Shown piece by piece: positions 18,219 to 27,297 of a DNA stretch of 61,949 nt; position 1 is the stretch's first letter; every line of letters starts with the position of its first letter. The stretch lies in contig NZ_JPMY01000039.1 of NCBI RefSeq assembly GCF_000761545.1, forward strand, positions 1-61,949. The letters are read 5' to 3'. The DNA is from Pseudomonas sp. ML96 (GTDB taxonomy: Bacteria > Pseudomonadota > Gammaproteobacteria > Pseudomonadales > Pseudomonadaceae). A program made the translations under genes and the position numbers. The notes beneath the pieces are model-generated. The model ran no database searches, had not been told where the DNA came from, and saw only the letters and a list, made by a program, of their open reading frames with translations.

Positions 18219-19211
18219 TTACTGGGCCGAGGCCAGCACGAGCGCGCCGGTCACCAGCAGGTTGATCAGAGTCAGCGGCAGGCAGAACTTCCAGCTGAAC
18301 GCCATGACCTGGTCATACCGCGGGCGCGGAATCGACGCGCGCAGCAGAATGAAGATCATGATGAAGAAGCAGGTCTTCAGGGCGAACCAGATGAACGGGA
18401 TCTGCGGCAGGATGCCGAACGGCCCGTGCCAGCCGCCGAAGAACAGGGTCACCAGCAGGGCTGAGATGGTCACGATGCCGATGTATTCGCCGACGAAGAA
18501 CATGCCCCATTTCATGCCGGCATATTCGATGTGGTAACCGTCGGCCAGCTCCTGCTCCGCTTCCGGTTGGTCGAACGGGTGACGGTGGGTCACGGCGACG
18601 CCGGCGATGAAGAAGGTACAGAAGCCGAAGAACTGCGGAATGATGAACCACAGGTTTTCGGCCTGGTAGTCGACGATGTCGCGCATGTTGAACGAGCCGA
18701 CCTGGGCGACGATGCCCATCAGCGCCAGGGCCAGGAACACCTCGTAGGAGATGGTCTGGGCCGAGGCACGCAGGCTGCCGAGCAGGGCGAACTTGTTGTT
18801 GCTCGACCAGCCGGCGAACAGTACGGCGTACACCGACAGACCGGCCATGGCGAAGAAGAACAGGATGCCGATGTTGAGGTCCGCCACACCCCAGGTCGGG
18901 GTGACCGGGATGATGGCGAAGGCCATCAGCATGGCGGCGAAGGCGATCATCGGCGCGATCATGAAGATGAACTTGTCGGCGAACGGCGGCGTCCAGTCTT
19001 CCTTGAAGAACATCTTCAGCATGTCCGCAGCGATCTGGAACATGCCGAACGGGCCTACGCGGTTCGGACCGTAACGGTCCTGCCACCAGCCCAGCAGACG
19101 GCGTTCGACGAAGCTCAGCAGCGCGCCACAGACCACCACCACCAGCAGGATGACGATGGCCTTGAGGACGGCGATGAAGACGTCGAGCAGTTCGGGCGTC
19201 AGCCAGCTCAT
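18219..19211 (-). CDS. nuoH: NADH-quinone oxidoreductase subunit H
   Basis: A 330-residue membrane subunit with about eight helices that forms much of the quinone chamber. Conserved cytoplasmic-loop segments ERRLLGWWQDRYGPNRVGP and the acidic loop near FDQPEAEQELADGYHIEY, part of the proton entry path, are present. ATG 19211 overlaps the nuoG stop by four bases. Confidence 0.97.
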   Translation of the reverse strand: MSWLTPELLDVFIAVLKAIVILLVVVVCGALLSFVERRLLGWWQDRYGPNRVGPFGMFQIAADMLKMFFKEDWTPPFADKFIFMIAPMIAFAAMLMAFAIIPVTPTWGVADLNIGILFFFAMAGLSVYAVLFAGWSSNNKFALLGSLRASAQTISYEVFLALALMGIVAQVGSFNMRDIVDYQAENLWFIIPQFFGFCTFFIAGVAVTHRHPFDQPEAEQELADGYHIEYAGMKWGMFFVGEYIGIVTISALLVTLFFGGWHGPFGILPQIPFIWFALKTCFFIMIFILLRASIPRPRYDQVMAFSWKFCLPLTLINLLVTGALVLASAQ

Positions 19212-21916
19212 TGCGCGGCCTCCTGCAGTCCGGTTGCAATGGCGCCGGCGATGGCCGCCGGAATGCCGGCGAAGCCGGCCGGCAGGCCGACCAGGCCCAG
19301 GGCCAGGTCTTCGCTGACTTTCACCGGCAGGCGCAGGGCCTGGCCGGCGACGGTCAGGCTGATCAGCGCGCCGTCGTTGACGCCCAGACGATCGGCCTCG
19401 GCCTTGGCCAGGGCGACGTAGGCGGGCTGGATGCGCTCCTGCACCGGCGCGGCGCGGGAGGAGTTCTCCTCGCTGCCGAACAGGTGGTGGAATGGCACGA
19501 CCTGCCAGGTGCCCTGGGCCGGAGCGAAGGCGCCCGGCACGGCGAACCAGGCCAGGGTCTTGCCCTGCGACTCGATCAGACGCACGCCCGGGTCACCGGC
19601 GCGCAGATGGCCACCGACTTCGTCCTGGAACTTGTTCCAGGCCTGCGGCGAGTTCCAGCCCGGCGACCAGGCGAACGGAATCTGCTGACGGTCTTCCTTG
19701 CTGCCCGAATAACCTTCCATGGAGAAGGCGAAGGCGGAGTCCTGGTCCTGCGGCTGACGCGGCTCGTGCACGCTGATGTTGGCGCGCATGGCTGTGCGGC
19801 CGCTGTAACGCAGCGGTTCACGCGCAAGCTTCATACCCTTGATGCGGAATGAGGCGCTTGGCGCGGCGTCCGTGATCGCGGCCAGTACGGAGCTGCTGGC
19901 GGCGACGGCTGCGGTGACCTGGTCCAGTTGGGTCCAGTCCACGGCCTTGCCCTGCAGGGTGCTGTGCAGCGCATGCATCCAGCGCCAGCCTTCGCGGACC
20001 AGGATGTTGCTGTCGTAGTAGCTCGGCTCGAATACCTGGAAGAAGCGCTGGGCGCGGCCTTCCTGGCTGACCAGGGTGCCATCGCCTTCGGCGAAGCTGG
20101 CGGCGGACAGCACCAGATTGGCCTTGGCGGTGGTAGCGGTTTGCTGGTGGTCGGCGACGATCACCGCCTTGGCGGCGGCCAGGGCGGCATCGACCTTGGC
20201 AGCGTCGGCGCGGCGGTACAGGTCGTTTTCCAGCACGATCACGGCGTCGGCTTGGCCTGCGGTCAGCGCTTCCAGCGCGGCGTCTACCGATTCACCACCA
20301 AACAGGGCCAGGCCCATGCTGTTGGCTTCCGGCACTACCAGGCTGATGGAGGCGTTCTTCTCGCGGTTCTTCAGGGCCTGGGCGATGTTCGCCGCGGCCT
20401 CGACGATGCTCTTCTCACCCAGCGAGGCGCCACTGACGATCAGCGGGCGCTTGCCGGCCAGCAGGGCGTCGGCGATCAGTTGCACCAGCTCGGCGGCCTC
20501 GTCGTCCAGGCCGGTGACGGCCGGGGCGCTCGGGTCGATGGCGTGGGCCACGGCGAAGCCGATGCGCGCCAGGTCAGCCGGAGCGGCATGCACGCAGGCT
20601 TCGGCAACGTCGTCGAGGCGAGTGGCGTCGACGCTGGCGATGAACAGCGGATGCAGGGCGTCCTGGGCCACGTTCTGTACGGCGGCCATGTGCCAGTCCT
20701 GGATCTTCATCGAGGCGGCGATTTCGGTGGCCTTGCCCTTGACCGACTGGCGCAGGGCCAGGGCGACGCGCGCGGCGGTCTGGGTCAGGTCTTCACCGAG
20801 GACGAACACGGCGTCGTGGTCTTCGATCTCGCGCAGCGACGGCACCGGCAGCGGGCCGTTTTGCAGCACGTCGCGGATCAGGCGGATGTTGGCCAGTTCG
20901 GTAGCGCCGATGCCGCTGTAGAAGTTGGCTTCGCCGACCAGCTCGCGCAGGGCGTAGTTGCCTTCCAGGCTGGCGCGTGGCGAACCGATGCCGATCACGC
21001 GCTTGCCCTTGAGCAGCTCGGCGGCCTTGTCCAGCGCAGCGTCGATGCCCAGTTTGGCCTCGCCGAACAGCGGCTGGCGCGGGCGGTCTTCGCGGTTGGT
21101 GTAGCCGTAGCCGAAGCGGCCGCGGTCGCACAGGAAGTAGTGGTTCACCGAGCCGTTGAAGCGGTTCTCGATGCGGCGGATCTCGCCGTAGCGCTCACCG
21201 GGGCTGATGTTGCAGCCGCTGGAGCAACCATGGCAGATGCTCGGGGCGAACTGCATGTCCCACTTGCGGTTATAGCGCTCGGAGTGGGTCTTGTCGGTGA
21301 ACACACCAGTCGGGCAGACCTCGGTGAGGTTGCCGGAGAACTCGCTCTCCAGCACGCCGTCTTCGACGCGGCCGAAGTACACGTTGTCGTGCGCGCCGTA
21401 GACGCCCAGGTCGGTGCCGCCGGCATAGTCCTTGTAGTAGCGCACGCAGCGATAGCAGGCGATGCAGCGGTTCATCTCGTGGGAGATGAACGGGCCGAGC
21501 TGCTGGTTCTGGTGGGTGCGCTTGGTGAAGCGGTACCGGCGCTGGTTGTGGCCGGTCATCACCGTCATGTCCTGCAGGTGGCAGTGACCGCCTTCCTCGC
21601 ACACCGGGCAGTCGTGCGGGTGGTTGGTCATCAGCCACTCGACGACGCTGGCGCGGAACGCCTTGGACTCTTCGTCGTCGATGCTGATCCAGGTGTTGTC
21701 GGTCGCTGGCGTCATGCAGGACATGACGATGCGGCCGCGCTTGTCGTTTTCATCGGTGTACTGCTTCACCGCGCATTGGCGGCAGGCGCCGACGCTACCG
21801 AGCGCCGGGTGCCAGCAGAAGTAGGGGATGTCGAGCCCGAGGGAGAGACAGGCCTGCAGCAGGTTGTCCGCCCCATCGACTTCGAAATCTTTGCCGTCTA
21901 CGTGGATAGTGGCCAT
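19208..21916 (-). CDS. nuoG: NADH-quinone oxidoreductase subunit G
   Basis: A 902-residue subunit, the largest of complex I. The N-terminal third holds the iron-sulfur clusters: a 2Fe-2S set (CWHPALGSVGACRQC), the cysteine/histidine-ligated N5 region (CPVCEEGGHCHLQD), a 4Fe-4S set (CIACYRC) and the extra N7 motif CHGCSSGC found in E. coli-type enzymes. The rest is a molybdopterin-oxidoreductase-like fold without evidence for a bound cofactor, as usual for NuoG. It starts 86 bases after nuoF, the widest gap of the operon, which contains a strong hairpin. Confidence 0.97.
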   Translation of the reverse strand: MATIHVDGKDFEVDGADNLLQACLSLGLDIPYFCWHPALGSVGACRQCAVKQYTDENDKRGRIVMSCMTPATDNTWISIDDEESKAFRASVVEWLMTNHPHDCPVCEEGGHCHLQDMTVMTGHNQRRYRFTKRTHQNQQLGPFISHEMNRCIACYRCVRYYKDYAGGTDLGVYGAHDNVYFGRVEDGVLESEFSGNLTEVCPTGVFTDKTHSERYNRKWDMQFAPSICHGCSSGCNISPGERYGEIRRIENRFNGSVNHYFLCDRGRFGYGYTNREDRPRQPLFGEAKLGIDAALDKAAELLKGKRVIGIGSPRASLEGNYALRELVGEANFYSGIGATELANIRLIRDVLQNGPLPVPSLREIEDHDAVFVLGEDLTQTAARVALALRQSVKGKATEIAASMKIQDWHMAAVQNVAQDALHPLFIASVDATRLDDVAEACVHAAPADLARIGFAVAHAIDPSAPAVTGLDDEAAELVQLIADALLAGKRPLIVSGASLGEKSIVEAAANIAQALKNREKNASISLVVPEANSMGLALFGGESVDAALEALTAGQADAVIVLENDLYRRADAAKVDAALAAAKAVIVADHQQTATTAKANLVLSAASFAEGDGTLVSQEGRAQRFFQVFEPSYYDSNILVREGWRWMHALHSTLQGKAVDWTQLDQVTAAVAASSSVLAAITDAAPSASFRIKGMKLAREPLRYSGRTAMRANISVHEPRQPQDQDSAFAFSMEGYSGSKEDRQQIPFAWSPGWNSPQAWNKFQDEVGGHLRAGDPGVRLIESQGKTLAWFAVPGAFAPAQGTWQVVPFHHLFGSEENSSRAAPVQERIQPAYVALAKAEADRLGVNDGALISLTVAGQALRLPVKVSEDLALGLVGLPAGFAGIPAAIAGAIATGLQEAAQ

Positions 21917-21971
21917 GGTTCAGGTTTCTTCTTTACCCGCCGAAGCAGGCTTGGCTAATGGAATCACGGTT

Positions 21972-21995
21972 GCTTCGCGGCCTTGGCCGCGAGGC
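21972..21995. other. Intercistronic hairpin between nuoF and nuoG
   Basis: TCGCGGCC (21975-21982) pairs perfectly with GGCCGCGA (21985-21992) and the stem extends to 11 bp with one G-T wobble (21972-21995). There is no T-tract. It resembles REP-type palindromes of pseudomonads in shape and may set the relative levels of nuo messages. Confidence 0.5.
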
Positions 21996-22002
21996 GAATA
22001 CG

Positions 22003-23355
22003 TCAGGCCGGCGCGAACTGCGCGGCGGCCGGTGCCGGAATGGCCGAGCTGGATACGCCAGCCTCGAACTCCGGACGGAAATACTTGATCGCACTACCCA
22101 GCGGTTCGACGGCGCCCGGTGCATGGGCGCAGAAGGTCTTGCCGGGGCCGAGGAAGTTGACCAGGCCGAGCAGGGTATCGATGTCCTGCTGGGTGCCTTG
22201 CTTGCGTTCCAGGGCGCGGAGGATCTTCACGCTCCACGGCAGGCCGTCGCGGCACGGAGTACACCAGCCGCACGATTCGCGGGCGAAGAACTCTTCCATG
22301 TTGCGCAGCAGCGAGACCATGTTGACCGAGTCGTCCACGGCCAGGGCCAGACCGGTCCCCATACGGGTGCCGACCTTGGCAATGCCGCCGGCGAACATGG
22401 CCGCGTCCAGGTGCTCGGGCAGCAGGAAACCGGTGCCGGCACCGCCGGGCTGCCAGCATTTCAGCTTGTAGCCGTCACGCATGCCGCCGGCGTAGTCCTC
22501 GAAAAGCTCGCGGGCCGGGATGCCGAACGGCAGCTCCCACAGACCGGGGTTCTTCACCTTGCCGGAGAAGCCCATGAGCTTGGTGCCCATGTCTTCGCTG
22601 CCCGGACGGGCCAGGGTCTTGTACCAGTCCACGCCGTTGGCGACGATCGCCGGCACGTTGCACAGGGTCTCGACGTTGTTCACGCAGGTCGGCTTGCCCC
22701 ACACGCCGACAGCGGCGGGGAAGGGCGGCTTGGAACGCGGGTTGGCGCGGCGACCTTCCAGGGAGTTGATCAGCGCGGTTTCTTCACCGCAGATGTAGCG
22801 GCCGGCGCCGGTGTGGACGAACAGCTCGAAGTCGAAGCCGCTGCCGAGGATGTTCTTGCCCAGCAGGCCGGCGGCCTTGGCTTCATCGATGGCGCGATTC
22901 AGATTGGCTGCCGCGTCGACGTACTCGCCACGCAGGAAGATGTAGCCGCGGTAGGCCTTGAGCGCGCGCGCGGAGATCAGCATGCCTTCCACCAGCAGGT
23001 GCGGCAGCTGCTCCATGAGCATGCGGTCCTTCCAGGTGTTCGGCTCCATTTCGTCCGCGTTGCACAGCAGGTAGCGGATGTTCATGGATTCGTCGGCCGG
23101 CATCAGGCCCCACTTCACGCCAGTGGGGAAGCCCGCACCGCCGCGGCCCTTGAGGCCGGAGTCCTTGACCGTCTGCACGATGTCGGCCTGAGCCATTTCG
23201 CTCAGGGCCTTGCGCGCGGCGGCGTAGCCGTTCTTCGCCTGGTATTCCTCCAGCCATACCGGCTGGGCGTCGTCGCGCAGGCGCCAGGTCAGCGGATGGG
23301 TTTCCTCGGTGCGGGCGATGCTGTTTATCGGGCCGATGGAGGTGAGAGTCTTCAT
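22003..23355 (-). CDS. nuoF: NADH-quinone oxidoreductase subunit F
   Basis: A 450-residue subunit that oxidises NADH at FMN. The FMN/NADH-binding loop GRGGAGFPTGVKWG and the segment GAGRYICGEETALINS are present, and the 4Fe-4S cluster N3 motif is ESCGWCTPCRDG near residue 350. Start ATG 23355 overlaps the nuoE stop (ATGA). The frame stays open 75 codons upstream, but that extension is out-of-frame nuoE and is rejected. Confidence 0.97.
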   Translation of the reverse strand: MKTLTSIGPINSIARTEETHPLTWRLRDDAQPVWLEEYQAKNGYAAARKALSEMAQADIVQTVKDSGLKGRGGAGFPTGVKWGLMPADESMNIRYLLCNADEMEPNTWKDRMLMEQLPHLLVEGMLISARALKAYRGYIFLRGEYVDAAANLNRAIDEAKAAGLLGKNILGSGFDFELFVHTGAGRYICGEETALINSLEGRRANPRSKPPFPAAVGVWGKPTCVNNVETLCNVPAIVANGVDWYKTLARPGSEDMGTKLMGFSGKVKNPGLWELPFGIPARELFEDYAGGMRDGYKLKCWQPGGAGTGFLLPEHLDAAMFAGGIAKVGTRMGTGLALAVDDSVNMVSLLRNMEEFFARESCGWCTPCRDGLPWSVKILRALERKQGTQQDIDTLLGLVNFLGPGKTFCAHAPGAVEPLGSAIKYFRPEFEAGVSSSAIPAPAAAQFAPA

Positions 23356-23852
23356 GCGTAGGACTCCAGCAACTGGGCGATGCCGTTGGCATCGAGGTTG
23401 CCGTAGGTGTCGTCGTCGATCATCACGGCCGGGGCCTTGTCGCAGTTCCCCAGGCAGCACACTGGCAGCAGGGTGAAGCGGCCGTCGGCGGTGGTCTGGC
23501 CGGGGACGATGCCGAGCTTGTCCTTGAGGCTGCCGAGCAGGTTCTCGTGGCCGCCGATGAAGCAGGTCATGCTGTCGCACACGCGGATCACGTGGCGGCC
23601 GACCGGCACGCGGAAGATCTGGCTGTAGAAGGTGGCCACACCCTCGACGTCGCTGGCAGGGATGCCGAGGATGTCGGCGATGGCGTAGATGGCGCCGTCC
23701 GGCACCCAGCCGCGCTGCTTCTGCACGATCTTCAGGGCTTCGATGGACGCCGCGCGCGGGTCCTCGTAGTGGTGCATTTCATGTTCGATGGCATCGTACT
23801 CGGCCTGGCTGAGTTCGAAGCGGTCGGTTTGGATCAGGTCAGTCTGGCTCAT
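23352..23852 (-). CDS. nuoE: NADH-quinone oxidoreductase subunit E
   Basis: A 166-residue thioredoxin-like subunit carrying the 2Fe-2S cluster N1a. The four ligands are seen as CDSMTC (C-x4-C) and CCLGNC (second pair, C-x3-C). It sits beside NuoF in the NADH dehydrogenase module. It begins four bases after nuoCD and overlaps nuoF by four. Confidence 0.97.
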   Translation of the reverse strand: MSQTDLIQTDRFELSQAEYDAIEHEMHHYEDPRAASIEALKIVQKQRGWVPDGAIYAIADILGIPASDVEGVATFYSQIFRVPVGRHVIRVCDSMTCFIGGHENLLGSLKDKLGIVPGQTTADGRFTLLPVCCLGNCDKAPAVMIDDDTYGNLDANGIAQLLESYA

Positions 23853-23856
23853 GTGA

Positions 23857-25635
23857 TTAACGGTCCACGTCGGCCATAACGAAGTCGATGCTACCCAGGT
23901 AGGCGATCAGGTCCGCGATCATGCTGCCGCGGATCACCGAAGGGATCTGCTGCAGGTGCGGGAAGCTGGGCGTCCGGATGCGCGTGCGGTAGCTCATGGT
24001 GCTGCCGTCGCTCGTCAGGTAATAGCTGTTGATGCCCTTGGTCGCCTCGATCATCTGGAAGCTTTCGTTGGCCGGCATGACCGGGCCCCACGAGACTTGC
24101 AGGAAGTGGGTAATCAGGGTCTCGATGTGCTGCAGGGTGCGCTCTTTCGGCGGCGGCGTGGTCAGCGGGTGATCCGCCTTGTACGGGCCTTCCGGCATGT
24201 TGCGCAGGCACTGGTCGATGATGCGGATGCTCTGGCGCATCTCCTCGACGCGGACCATGCAGCGGTCGTAGGCGTCGCCGTTATGGGCCAGCGGCACTTC
24301 GAACTCGAAGTTCTCGTAGCCGGAGTACGGGCGCGCTTTACGCAGGTCGAAGTCGAGGCCGGTGGAACGCAGGCCGGCGCCGGTGACACCCCATTCCAGG
24401 GCTTCCTTGGTGTTGTACTGGGCCACGCCCTTGGTACGACCGATCAGGATGCTGTTCTTCAGCGCGGCCTTGGTGTACTCGTCGAGGCGCTTGGGCAGCC
24501 AGTCGACGAATTCCTTGACCAGTTTGTCCCAGCCGCGCGGCAGGTCGTGGGCGACGCCGCCGATGCGGTACCAGGCCGGGTGCAGGCGGAAGCCGGTGAT
24601 GGCCTCGATCACCTTGTAGGCGCGCTGGCGGTCGGTGAAGGTGAAGAACACCGGGGTCATGGCGCCGACGTCCTGGATATAGGTACCCAGGAACAGCAGG
24701 TGGCTGGTGATGCGGAAGAACTCGGCGAGCATCACGCGAATGAAGTCGACGCGGTCCGGCACCTTGATCCCGGCGAGCTTCTCGACCGACAGCACGTAGG
24801 GCAGGTTGTTCATCACCCCGCCGAGGTAGTCGATACGGTCGGTGTAGGGAATGAAGCTGTGCCAGGACTGGCGCTCGGCCATTTTCTCGGCGCCACGGTG
24901 GTGGTAGCCGATGTCCGGGACGCAGTCGATGATCTCTTCACCGTCCAGCTGCAGGATGATGCGGAACGCACCGTGTGCAGACGGGTGGTTCGGGCCGAGG
25001 TTGAGGAACATGTAGTCCTCGTGCTCGCCGTGGCGCTTCATGCCCCAGTCTTCCGGCTTGAAGCGCGCGGCTTCTTCTTCCAGCTGCTGCTTGGCCAGGG
25101 TCAGGCTGAACGGATCGAATTCGGTGGCGCGCGCCGGATAGTCCTTGCGCAGTGGGTGACCTTCCCAGGTCGGCGGCATCATGATGCGGGTCAGGTGCGG
25201 GTGGCCCTGGAAGGTGATGCCGTACAGGTCCCAGACCTCACGCTCGTACCAGTTGGCGTTGGGCCAGATACCGGTGACGGTGGGGACGTTGAGATCGCCT
25301 TCTTTGAGGGCGACCTTGATCATGATGTCGCTGTTACGCTCGACCGACATCAGGTGGTAGAACACTGTGAAGTCGGCGCCCGGCAGGCCGCGGCGCTGGG
25401 TGCGCAGGCGCTCGTCGACGCCATGCAGGTCGTACAGCATGACGTAGGGGCGCGGCAGGTTGCGCAGGAAGGTCAGCACGTTGATCAGTCGATCACGGGC
25501 GACCCACAGCACCGGCATGCCGGTACGGGTGCTCTGGACCGTGAAGGTCTCGGCACCAAAACGGGAGTTCAGCTCAACCACCACGTCCTGGTCGTCGGCC
25601 TTGTACGGTGGAACGGACAGAATGCTGTCAGTCAT
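23857..25635 (-). CDS. nuoCD: NADH-quinone oxidoreductase fused subunit C/D
   Basis: A 592-residue fusion. Residues 1 to about 185 are the NuoC (30 kDa) domain with the motif ERE(V)WDLYGI, and the rest is NuoD (49 kDa) with LNLGPNHPSAHGAFR, which lines the quinone site opposite NuoB. The fusion is standard in gammaproteobacteria and separate in most other groups. A 54-base gap separates it from nuoB. Confidence 0.97.
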   Translation of the reverse strand: MTDSILSVPPYKADDQDVVVELNSRFGAETFTVQSTRTGMPVLWVARDRLINVLTFLRNLPRPYVMLYDLHGVDERLRTQRRGLPGADFTVFYHLMSVERNSDIMIKVALKEGDLNVPTVTGIWPNANWYEREVWDLYGITFQGHPHLTRIMMPPTWEGHPLRKDYPARATEFDPFSLTLAKQQLEEEAARFKPEDWGMKRHGEHEDYMFLNLGPNHPSAHGAFRIILQLDGEEIIDCVPDIGYHHRGAEKMAERQSWHSFIPYTDRIDYLGGVMNNLPYVLSVEKLAGIKVPDRVDFIRVMLAEFFRITSHLLFLGTYIQDVGAMTPVFFTFTDRQRAYKVIEAITGFRLHPAWYRIGGVAHDLPRGWDKLVKEFVDWLPKRLDEYTKAALKNSILIGRTKGVAQYNTKEALEWGVTGAGLRSTGLDFDLRKARPYSGYENFEFEVPLAHNGDAYDRCMVRVEEMRQSIRIIDQCLRNMPEGPYKADHPLTTPPPKERTLQHIETLITHFLQVSWGPVMPANESFQMIEATKGINSYYLTSDGSTMSYRTRIRTPSFPHLQQIPSVIRGSMIADLIAYLGSIDFVMADVDR

Positions 25636-25689
25636 GTCTTTAGTCGCTATCGGCGGTATTCGGCGTCAGTGAGCGGGCCAGGGGTCGGC

Positions 25690-26373
25690 TCACACTTCGT
25701 CGGGGCTGCGCAGGTTGGTAACAGCGATACGCTGCTCGCGGCGCTGTTCCTTCTGCGACGGCATTTCGGCACGGTAGATGCCTTGATCGCCGACGACCCA
25801 GGAAAGCGGGCGGCGCTCCTGTCCGATGGACTCCTGCAACAGCATCAGGCCTTGCAGGAATGCCTCGGGACGGGGCGGGCAGCCAGGAATGTAGACGTCC
25901 ACGGGGAGGAACTTGTCGACCCCCTGAACCACCGAATAGATGTCGTACATGCCGCCGGAGTTGGCACACGACCCCATGGAGATCACCCACTTGGGTTCCA
26001 GCATCTGCTCGTAGAGGCGCTGAATGACCGGCGCCATCTTGATGAAGCAGGTGCCGGCGATGACCATGAAGTCAGCCTGACGCGGTGACGCACGAATGAC
26101 TTCAGCGCCGAAACGAGCAATGTCGTGCGGCGCGGTGAAGGCCGTGGTCATTTCCACATAGCAGCAGGACAGGCCGAAGTTGTACGGCCACAGGGAGTTC
26201 TTGCGACCCCAGTTCACCGCACCGTTGAGAACATCTTCGAGTTTGCCCATGAAGATGTTCTTGTGGACCTCATCCTCAAGCAGTGGATCGGCTACGGTCT
26301 CCCGCGAGCCGATCGGGTACTGCTCGTTGGGAGCGTCCGGATCGATCCGTGTAAGTTTGTATTGCATCGCCAA
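25690..26373 (-). CDS. nuoB: NADH-quinone oxidoreductase subunit B
   Basis: A 227-residue subunit with the terminal 4Fe-4S cluster N2, the electron donor to quinone. Ligands are visible as the tandem pair in GLSCCYVEM, then GSCANSGG and PGCPPRPEA. It is a fast-evolving sequence only at the C-terminal tail. It starts four bases after nuoA. Confidence 0.97.
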   Translation of the reverse strand: MAMQYKLTRIDPDAPNEQYPIGSRETVADPLLEDEVHKNIFMGKLEDVLNGAVNWGRKNSLWPYNFGLSCCYVEMTTAFTAPHDIARFGAEVIRASPRQADFMVIAGTCFIKMAPVIQRLYEQMLEPKWVISMGSCANSGGMYDIYSVVQGVDKFLPVDVYIPGCPPRPEAFLQGLMLLQESIGQERRPLSWVVGDQGIYRAEMPSQKEQRREQRIAVTNLRSPDEV

Positions 26374-26377
26374 AGCC

Positions 26378-26791
26378 TCATTGTTTTAGCTTCGCCTGCC
26401 GATTACGACGGCCTTCGGGCGCCCAGTCGAGCGCGCCTATACGCCAAAGATAGACAAGACCAGCCAACAGAATTGCTATGAAAACTGTAGCTTCGATCAG
26501 GCCGGCCCAGCCGCTTTCGCGTACCGAGACTGCCCAAGCGAAGAGAAAGAGGGCTTCAACGTCGAAGATCACGAAGAGCATCGCGACCAGATAGAACTTC
26601 GCAGACAGACGCAGGCGCGCGCTGCCGACCGGTAGCATGCCCGACTCGAAGGGATCGTTCTTACTGCGGCCCCAGGCCTTGCTGCCGAGCAGGCTGGACA
26701 GGCCAAGCATAAAGGCGATGAGCCCGAACACTCCGAGCAGGAATACAGCAAAAGCCCAGTTATGGGACATGGTCGTTACCGCATCAGGCAT
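26378..26791 (-). CDS. nuoA: NADH-quinone oxidoreductase subunit A
   Basis: A 137-residue, three-helix membrane subunit with the conserved loop KNDPFESGMLPVGSARLRLSAKFY and the helix LFVIFDVEALFLFAWA. It is the first gene of the 13-gene nuo operon that builds the proton-pumping NADH:quinone oxidoreductase. ATG 26791 has AAGGAG seven bases upstream. A leader hairpin lies at 26838-26855. Confidence 0.96.
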   Translation of the reverse strand: MPDAVTTMSHNWAFAVFLLGVFGLIAFMLGLSSLLGSKAWGRSKNDPFESGMLPVGSARLRLSAKFYLVAMLFVIFDVEALFLFAWAVSVRESGWAGLIEATVFIAILLAGLVYLWRIGALDWAPEGRRNRQAKLKQ

Positions 26792-27228
26792 GCCGGTGCT
26801 CCTTGGGGAAAGGGGGCGGCTTTTTAATAATGGTAGAGCAACCTGGTGGGGTTGCCCTGCAGAGTAGTGGCGGCAATTTTATGCTCGCATAGCTCCCTAA
26901 GTAAATTTTTCCGAATAAAAAAATGCACGCAGAATGCGCGCAGTTTTGTGGACAGATGCTGGGAGCCCGCTAGCCGCGTGGGCTGCGCGATTATCTACGG
27001 CTTTGGTCGCATGGCTATTTGCGCCGAAAATGACGCCTTTTCGAAAGTGCCTGTCGGGGATTATTTACAACATTTCCGGCAGATGGCGCTCGAAATGCAC
27101 CATGTTCTTATTTGTGACTCGAAAGTTCTGTTCTGGCGGGTGAAAAGAGTGTCGCAGTAAGGCTGGTTTTTATTTGGATTCACGGCGCTTCCGTGAGGAT
27201 CTCGCCTGTTTTCGGAGCAGAAACGAAG
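26792..27228 (-). promoter_or_regulatory. nuo operon leader and promoter region
   Basis: A 437-bp gene-free stretch between nuoA and the aceA terminator, visibly richer in A+T than its surroundings at 26880-26935. On the minus strand a possible TTTACT, 18 bases, TAAAAT promoter lies near 26880-26910, and a 6-bp hairpin (GCAACC 26838-26843 with GGTTGC 26850-26855) falls in the leader. I see no perfect Anr box. Short frames here lack ribosome-binding sites and look spurious. Confidence 0.4.
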
Positions 27229-27259
27229 AAGCCCCGGCATTTCTGCCGGGGCTTCCCGT
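27229..27259. terminator. Terminator downstream of aceA
   Basis: GAAGCCCCGGCA (from 27229) pairs with TGCCGGGGCTTC around TTTC, a 12-bp stem lying about 40 bp past the aceA stop on the minus strand. The T-tract is short, so termination may be partial. Confidence 0.7.
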
Positions 27260-27297
27260 GATAACACCTACGGCCTAGGCCGCGGAGCCGGTTCCTA

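Noticed and set aside
19928..21958. A 676-codon open frame antisense to nuoG
   Set aside because: NuoG with all its cluster motifs is on the opposite strand; the antisense frame has no family features.
22003..23580. A longer NuoF with 75 extra residues
   Set aside because: The extension is out-of-frame nuoE coding; ATG 23355 gives the family start and a four-base overlap with nuoE.
26846..27160. Possible 104-residue gene between nuoA and aceA
   Set aside because: No ribosome-binding site, atypical composition, and it lies across the probable nuo promoter.
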